Assembly (NCBI RefSeq): GCF_964031165.1
Contig: NZ_OZ035011.1
Location: 1,478,001-1,542,000 of the forward strand
Direction: 5' to 3'
Source of the DNA: Rickettsiella endosymbiont of Rhagonycha lignosa
GTDB taxonomy: Bacteria; Pseudomonadota; Gammaproteobacteria; Diplorickettsiales; Diplorickettsiaceae
DNA length: 64,000 bases
Below, one piece after another: positions 58,804 to 64,000 of this stretch. The notes beneath the pieces are model-generated. The model saw only the letters and a list, made by a program, of their open reading frames with translations. It made no database searches and was not told the DNA's origin. How positions within the stretch are numbered: position 1 is the first letter of the stretch; each line of letters opens with the position of its first letter. Made by a program: the position numbers and the translations under genes.

Positions 58804-59727
58804 CTAAAGCGATATTTTATCAAGTAGTAACGTTAAAACAGCTTGTCTGATATAAATTGCGTTGACAACTTGTTTAAAATATAAAGCATAAGAAGTTTCA
58901 TCAATGGTTTTATCAATTTCACGACCTCGAGGCAAAGGGTGTAAGATATTCAAATTAGTTTTAACCTTTTTTAATTTATCACGCGTCAGAATATATTGAT
59001 TTTCAAATAGTTGATGTTCGGATTGGTTAAATCTTTCCTGTTGTAGTCTAGTCATATATAAAATATCTACTTTCGAGATCACTTCGTCTAAATTTGCATG
59101 AAAAGAAAATCGAATACCTTTATGTTTTAATTCATCACATATTATTTCTGGCAGCGCTAACAATGAAGGTGAAACCAAAAAAAGCCTCATGTTAAATAAA
59201 GCGCAAAGTTGCACTAAAGAATGCACCGCACGCCCATATTTTAAATCACCTACAAGCGCTATAGATAATTCTTCCAAGTTTTCTTGTGCTTCTTGGATAG
59301 TAAATAAATCAGACAGAGCTTGAGTAGGATGTTGATTTGCTCCATCTCCAGCATTAATAATAGGCTTATCGGAAAATTCTGCAGCTAAACGTGCTGACCC
59401 TTCGAGTGGATGACGAATTATAATAAGATCAGCATAACAAGAAATCGTCTTGATTGTGTCTTGTAAATCTTCCCCTTTTTTAATAGATATATTTTCACTA
59501 CCAGAAAAACCTATGACTTGCCCTCCCAAACGTAAAGTGGCTGTTTCAAAGGATAAACGGGTACGTGTTGAAGGTTCAAAAAAACAGTGCGCAACAATTT
59601 TATCAAGCAAATATTTTTTAGCTAAATTTTTCTTAAATTTTTTAGCAAGATTTAATATAGTATTTACTTGAATTAAAGAAAGATCACGAACTGATATAAT
59701 ATCTTTTTGACCCAAAACTTTTGACAT
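58804..59727 (-). CDS. pyrB: Aspartate carbamoyltransferase catalytic chain
   Basis: A 307-aa catalytic subunit. The carbamoyl-phosphate site Ser53-Thr54-Arg55-Thr56 lies in FEPSTRTRLSFE. HPTQALSDLFTI, GDLKYGRAVHSL and LHPLPRGREI, the last binding aspartate, complete the active site. It makes carbamoyl aspartate. pyrI follows after 22 bases. The 99-base gap to carB contains interspersed repeat copy F. Confidence 0.96.
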   Translation of the reverse strand: MSKVLGQKDIISVRDLSLIQVNTILNLAKKFKKNLAKKYLLDKIVAHCFFEPSTRTRLSFETATLRLGGQVIGFSGSENISIKKGEDLQDTIKTISCYADLIIIRHPLEGSARLAAEFSDKPIINAGDGANQHPTQALSDLFTIQEAQENLEELSIALVGDLKYGRAVHSLVQLCALFNMRLFLVSPSLLALPEIICDELKHKGIRFSFHANLDEVISKVDILYMTRLQQERFNQSEHQLFENQYILTRDKLKKVKTNLNILHPLPRGREIDKTIDETSYALYFKQVVNAIYIRQAVLTLLLDKISL

Positions 59728-59773
59728 AATTCACTCAAATTTAGTTAACTATAAATATTTTCATACTCTAGCA

Positions 59774-59827
59774 AATAAGGACTACGAGTTACACGGCAAA
59801 CAGACAAAATTCAAGTGCGAAGAATAT
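59774..59827. repeat. Interspersed repeat, copy F (carB-pyrB gap)
   Basis: AATAAGGACTACGAGTTACA followed by CGGCAAACAGACAAAATTCA and GTGCGAAGAATAT. It aligns with the central part of copy C (AATTGCGAGTTGAGCGGGCA, then CAGACAAAAATTCAACTGCG) over about 54 bases. It reaches the first base of the carB stop codon. Confidence 0.6.
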
Positions 59828-62800
59828 CATTTATCACTTTTTTTTATTACCAAACTTTGCCAAGATTCTATAGGCAATTCTTTGCCCCATAAACTTACTA
59901 AACATTGTAAAATTATCAGTGCGTTCTGAGCATTAGTAATTAAAGGAATATGATGATCAATAGCTAAACGCCGAATTAAAAACCCATCAGTTTGCTGCAA
60001 ACCTGTCATTGAGCTTGGAATATTAATAATTGCTGCTATCTTACGTTGTGTTATTAAATCTCTTATATTTGGTTTTTTAGCTTCACTAGTTTTGTTAACA
60101 AAGTAGGACGCTATACCCTGCTGAGATAAAAACTGGTGAGTTCCTTCAGTGCTATAAATAAGCCAACCTTGATCATCAAGTTGTTTGACCCAAGGTAAAA
60201 GCTTAGCTTTATAGTTATCTGCAATACTTAATAACAATTTTTTTTCTGCAATATTTTGATCCGTTGCTAACCATGCTTTATAAAAAGCCTGCACCAAATC
60301 CTCTGCAATACATGCCACTTCACCCGTAGATGCCATTTCAACTTGAGCTACAGGATTAGAACCTTTTAAACGACTGTAAGAAAATTGTGCTGCTTTGACA
60401 CCAACATAATCAAGCTCTAAAGTTTCATAATGTTTTGTTTGGTGCTTATTCAGCATCACTTCGGTTGCTATCTGAATGAAATTATGACCTGTTACTTTAG
60501 AAACAAACGGAAAAGAACGTGATGCTCGCAAATTACATTCAATAACCTGAATATCATTATTTTTAGCAATAAATTGAATATTGAACGGTCCAGTGATGTG
60601 TAAAGCCTTTACAATTTTACGCGCTATGCTTTTAGTACGACGTATGGTTTCTAAATATAATTTCTGTGGTGGTAACACAACTGTCGCATCTCCAGAGTGA
60701 ACACCTGCATTCTCGATATGTTCTGAAATAGCCTCAATGACAATATCACCCTGTTTAGCAACTCCGTCTATTTCTAATTCTTTTGCTTCTTGGACAAATT
60801 TAGATATCACCACGGGATGTTCTTGCGAAACACGAGCAGCCGCTTGTAAATGCTGATCTAAAGACTCAGGATCAAAAACCACATTCATCGCAGAACCAGA
60901 CAAAATATAAGAAGGCCTAATTAATACTGGATACCCTACTTTAGCTGCAAAAGTTTTTGCTTTACTCAAACTAGTAATTCTTTCCCAAGCAGGTTGATCT
61001 ATATTAAGCGTATTTAGTAAGGCAGAAAATTTTTCTCGATTTTCAGCATAATCTATAAAAGTCGGATCCGTACCCAGTAAATGATAACCTTCTGTAGCTA
61101 AAGGGACAGCTAAATTATTAGCAATCTGTCCTCCGACCGAAACAATAATGCCCTTTGCTGATTCAAAATCCACAATATCTTGTACACGCTCAAAAGTAAG
61201 CTGTTCGAAATACAATCGATCAGATTCATCATAATCTGTAGAAACTGTTTCAGGATTCGAGTTAATAATAATGGCCGTTTCTTTTAATCGACGCAAAGTC
61301 TGCGCAGTAGTAACCGCACACCAATCAAACTCGACAGATGATCCTATCGAGTAGGGCCCTGAACCCAACACAATGATAGGTGGACGCATAGCAGGAGAAA
61401 TATCATGTTCAACAGCATGGTAGCTTAGATAAAGATAATTTGTCTGCGCAGCAAACTCCCCAGCCAAAGTATCTATTTGTTTCACAAAAGGTATGATGCC
61501 ATATTTTAGACGTAAAGTTCGTATTTGTTTTATTGATTTATTTTTTGTCTTAGCAATAAAGCTATCAGAAAAACCCGCTTGTTTTAATTGACGTAATAGA
61601 TTTTTATTAAATTTATGAAGATTTAACTGTTTTTCTAATTCTGTTAATTGATGAATTTGTGCCAAAAACCAAAAATTAATCTGAGATAAGCGCTCAGCTT
61701 GCTTAACTGAACCACCATTTTTAAAAAATTGATATAAGGCAAATAAACGTCTATCGGTAGCAAATTGTATTTCTTTGCGTGGATTATCAATTTCTTCTGG
61801 ATAATCCATTAAGCAAGTTGCCCCCTTGTTTAACATCCCCACTGCTTTTTGCAATGCCTCTGGGAAAGAACGGCCTATTGCCATCACTTCCCCCACGCTT
61901 TTCATTTCAGTACCAATCGTTCTTTCAGCCGCTTTTAATTTATGTGTATCCCACCGTGGAATTTTTACTACGATATAATCCAGTGCGGGTTCAAAATAAG
62001 CGCTCGTCACCTGAGTGACACTATTTTTTATTTCATAGAGCTGGTAACCCAATGCTAATTTTGCAGCAATAAACGCTAATGGATAACCCGTTGCCTTAGA
62101 TGCTAATGCACTGGAACGGGATAATCGCGCATTCATTTCTATAACTCGGTAGTCGCCATTTTTAGGGTTAATAGCAAATTGAATATTACATTCGCCAATA
62201 ATGTTAAAATGCTCAGCAACTTGCAAAGCCATATTCCGTAATAACTGATGTTGCTCATTATTTAAGGTCTGTGCTGGTGCTACAACAATGCTTTCTCCAG
62301 TATGGATGCCCATGGCATCCATATTTTCCATATTACAAATTGTTAATCCATTTCCCATTTGATCACGGACAATTTCATACTCAAATTCCTTCCACCCAAA
62401 TAAATATTCTTCTATTAAAATTTGTGGTGCTGTGGCTAAGCTCTCCTGGGCTCGCTGCTCAAGAATTTCTCGATGCGCAATTTTCCCAGAACCTAAACCT
62501 CCTAAGGAGAAACCTGAACGTAACATAATGGGATAACCGATCTTTTCTGCTGCTTTCAACGCTTCAGCAACTGTTTTGACTGCAAAACTAAGTGGTGTTT
62601 TAATTTTTATCTTTGCTAAAGCCGCTTTAAAAAGATCTCTGTCTTCTGTTTGGCGTATCGATTCAACGGATGTTCCTAATACTTCTACTTTATATTTTTT
62701 TAATATCCCTTTTTTTTCTAAATCTAAACCTAAATTAAGAGCAGTTTGACCGCCAAAACCTAGTAAAATTCCATCTGGCTTTTCTTTAATAATAATCCGC

Positions 62801-63021
62801 TTCACTGTATCAAAATTTAATGGTTGTAGATAAGTTTCATTGGCTAAATTTGCATCCGTTTGTATGGTAGCTATGTTCGGGTTTATTAATACCGAAGTAA
62901 TTTTTTCTTCTTTTAGTGCTTTAATGGCCTGTGAACCGGAATAATCAAACTCGCCTGCTTGGCCTATTCGTAAACCACCCGAACCTAAAATCATAATTTT
63001 CTTATATCGTTGTATTTTCAT
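59827..63021 (-). CDS. carB: Carbamoyl-phosphate synthase large subunit
   Basis: A 1064-aa protein with two homologous ATP-grasp halves (about 1-400 and 545-930), an oligomerisation region between them and a C-terminal MGS-like allosteric domain (about 935-1064). MILGSGGLRIGQAGEFDYSG and VLGSGPYSIGSSVEFDWC open the two halves. It combines ammonia from CarA, bicarbonate and two ATP into carbamoyl phosphate for pyrimidine (and arginine) synthesis. GSGGLRIGQ has Leu where most enzymes have Pro. It lies 6 bases after carA. Confidence 0.96.
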   Translation of the reverse strand: MKIQRYKKIMILGSGGLRIGQAGEFDYSGSQAIKALKEEKITSVLINPNIATIQTDANLANETYLQPLNFDTVKRIIIKEKPDGILLGFGGQTALNLGLDLEKKGILKKYKVEVLGTSVESIRQTEDRDLFKAALAKIKIKTPLSFAVKTVAEALKAAEKIGYPIMLRSGFSLGGLGSGKIAHREILEQRAQESLATAPQILIEEYLFGWKEFEYEIVRDQMGNGLTICNMENMDAMGIHTGESIVVAPAQTLNNEQHQLLRNMALQVAEHFNIIGECNIQFAINPKNGDYRVIEMNARLSRSSALASKATGYPLAFIAAKLALGYQLYEIKNSVTQVTSAYFEPALDYIVVKIPRWDTHKLKAAERTIGTEMKSVGEVMAIGRSFPEALQKAVGMLNKGATCLMDYPEEIDNPRKEIQFATDRRLFALYQFFKNGGSVKQAERLSQINFWFLAQIHQLTELEKQLNLHKFNKNLLRQLKQAGFSDSFIAKTKNKSIKQIRTLRLKYGIIPFVKQIDTLAGEFAAQTNYLYLSYHAVEHDISPAMRPPIIVLGSGPYSIGSSVEFDWCAVTTAQTLRRLKETAIIINSNPETVSTDYDESDRLYFEQLTFERVQDIVDFESAKGIIVSVGGQIANNLAVPLATEGYHLLGTDPTFIDYAENREKFSALLNTLNIDQPAWERITSLSKAKTFAAKVGYPVLIRPSYILSGSAMNVVFDPESLDQHLQAAARVSQEHPVVISKFVQEAKELEIDGVAKQGDIVIEAISEHIENAGVHSGDATVVLPPQKLYLETIRRTKSIARKIVKALHITGPFNIQFIAKNNDIQVIECNLRASRSFPFVSKVTGHNFIQIATEVMLNKHQTKHYETLELDYVGVKAAQFSYSRLKGSNPVAQVEMASTGEVACIAEDLVQAFYKAWLATDQNIAEKKLLLSIADNYKAKLLPWVKQLDDQGWLIYSTEGTHQFLSQQGIASYFVNKTSEAKKPNIRDLITQRKIAAIINIPSSMTGLQQTDGFLIRRLAIDHHIPLITNAQNALIILQCLVSLWGKELPIESWQSLVIKKSDK

Positions 63022-63027
63022 AATCTT

Positions 63028-64000
63028 TTATAACATGCGATAAAAACGTTCAAATAACCATTGTGTATCCATAGGTCCAGGTGCAGCCTCAGGATGGAAT
63101 TGTACCGAAAAAAAAGGATCTTTCTTATGCTCAATTCCTGCAACTGTTCCATCATTTAAATTTCGAAATAATACTTGCCAATCTTTAGGAAGTGATTTTT
63201 CATTTACCGCATAACCATGATTTTGCGAAGTCAAATAACATCGTTTTGTCGGCAAATAAATACAGGGTTGATTTTGAGAGCGATGGCCAAAAATTAACTT
63301 ATAGGTTTTAGCCCCAACCGCTAAAGCCATTAATTGCGTCCCTAAACAAATGCCGAAACAAGGCTTCTTTTTAGTTAAAGCCTTTCTTAAAATGGCTATC
63401 GTTTTTTTACATAATTGCGGATCACCTGGACCATTGGAAATAAAAACTCCATCATAGTCTTCCTGACTATAATCATAGTCATAAGGGACTCGTTTAATTT
63501 TTAGTGGGAATTTTAATAAACAACGTAAAATGTTTTCTTTTAAACCACAGTCTACAACTATTATTTTTTTTCTACCTTCACCATAATACAGCGGCTCAGT
63601 AATTGTTACTTGTTTTACCCAATCGATAGTTTCAAATTCAATAAAATCGCCATGCGGCTTATTTAATGAAGTAATTATACCTGGTGTTACTCCATTAACT
63701 CTTAAACAATGTGTTAAAGCCCGCGTGTCCAAACCCGTTATAAAAGGTATATTTTCAATTTCAAGCCAATTTACTAATGACTGTTGGGCAGCATGATTTG
63801 AGTAAAATGACGCTATTTCAGAAATAATCACGCTTTTTACTTGAATTTTGTTAGATTCCCAAGTATTTGGTGCAGAAACACCATAATTTCCTATCAAGGG
63901 ATAGGTAAAACATAATATCTGCCCTGCATAAGAAGGATCTGTTAAAGATTCCACATAACCTAACATACCTGTATTAAATATAACTTCACCGGAAACTTCA
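63028..64000 (-). CDS. carA: Carbamoyl-phosphate synthase small subunit, N-terminus beyond window
   Basis: The reading frame is open to the window edge (EVSGEVIFNTGMLGYVESLTD), so the ATG at 63966 is internal and the first 30 or so codons are missing. The N-terminal carbamoyl-phosphate-synthase small-chain domain is followed by a class I glutamine amidotransferase with Cys in CFGICLGTQLMALA and His/Glu in SVQFHPEAAPGP. It supplies ammonia to CarB. carA is the first gene of carA-carB-pyrB-pyrI-pyrC visible here; control elements would lie outside the window. Confidence 0.95.
   Translation of the reverse strand, partial: EVSGEVIFNTGMLGYVESLTDPSYAGQILCFTYPLIGNYGVSAPNTWESNKIQVKSVIISEIASFYSNHAAQQSLVNWLEIENIPFITGLDTRALTHCLRVNGVTPGIITSLNKPHGDFIEFETIDWVKQVTITEPLYYGEGRKKIIVVDCGLKENILRCLLKFPLKIKRVPYDYDYSQEDYDGVFISNGPGDPQLCKKTIAILRKALTKKKPCFGICLGTQLMALAVGAKTYKLIFGHRSQNQPCIYLPTKRCYLTSQNHGYAVNEKSLPKDWQVLFRNLNDGTVAGIEHKKDPFFSVQFHPEAAPGPMDTQWLFERFYRML

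Overview
The window is a low-GC (roughly 37%, estimated by eye) chromosomal stretch of a gammaproteobacterium, most likely an intracellular member of the Legionellales (Coxiella/Rickettsiella/Diplorickettsia side). The evidence for this is the gene neighbourhoods (tig-clpP-clpX-lon, rplM-rpsI-petABC-sspAB, ndk-rlmN-pilF-hisS-yfgM-bamB-der, smpB-ratA-rnfH-bamE-fur), a fused LplT-Aas lipid-recycling protein, an IucA/IucC-type siderophore pair arranged like legiobactin lbtAB, a catalytically altered S24-type regulator, and proteins that look like secreted or host-facing candidates. The genus is inference; no 16S gene is present.

Layout. 1-5 kb: protein quality control on the minus strand (lon, cut by the window edge, then clpX, clpP, tig) and tRNA-Leu. 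5-7 kb: hemB, then rplM-rpsI. 7-12 kb: cytochrome bc1 (petABC), sspAB and a ribosomal S6-modification pair (RimB-like protease, rimK). 12-17 kb: rarA and the large lplT-aas fusion. 17.4-20.9 kb: a tRNA cluster (Pro, Arg, His, Lys) split by a small decayed genomic island. The island lies between two perfect 38-bp repeats of the tRNA-His 3' end, and holds a broken tyrosine integrase, a crotonase-fold protein and a tandem carboxymuconolactone-decarboxylase-like protein. 21-26 kb: a 49-aa protein, a GtrA-like protein, a siderophore synthetase and its MFS exporter, and a YdcF-like protein. 26-32.8 kb: coaX, a solitary hisC, two methyltransferases, an unrecognised 748-aa membrane protein and a Dam-type methylase. 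32.8-39.6 kb: a long minus-strand block from der back to ndk. 40-42 kb: ugpQ, a LuxR sensor domain with no DNA-binding domain, and the S24-like regulator. 42-47.8 kb: guaBA, an AI-2E-family permease, bcp, gcvR. 48-50.7 kb: tmRNA, smpB, ratA, rnfH, bamE, fur. 50.7-57 kb: pyk, pgk, an unknown protein, hemDXY. 57-64 kb: the pyrimidine operon carA-carB-pyrB-pyrI-pyrC on the minus strand.

Functional links. Haem supply (hemB, hemD, hemX, hemY) feeds the cytochrome bc1 complex. Iron uptake (siderophore pair) and Fur lie in the same window. SspB/ClpX/ClpP/Lon and tmRNA/SmpB are parts of one proteolysis and ribosome-rescue network. GuaBA and the pyr operon cover late GMP and early UMP synthesis.

Beyond genes, the main structure is a family of short, diverged interspersed repeats. 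I found at least six copies, all in gene-to-gene gaps. Their shared core resembles GACAAAAATTCAAnTGCGAAGA; one copy has near-perfect terminal inverted repeats, and another supplies the TTG start and first codons of petB. I did not find a CRISPR array, an intact insertion sequence, or a clear multi-gene defence system.
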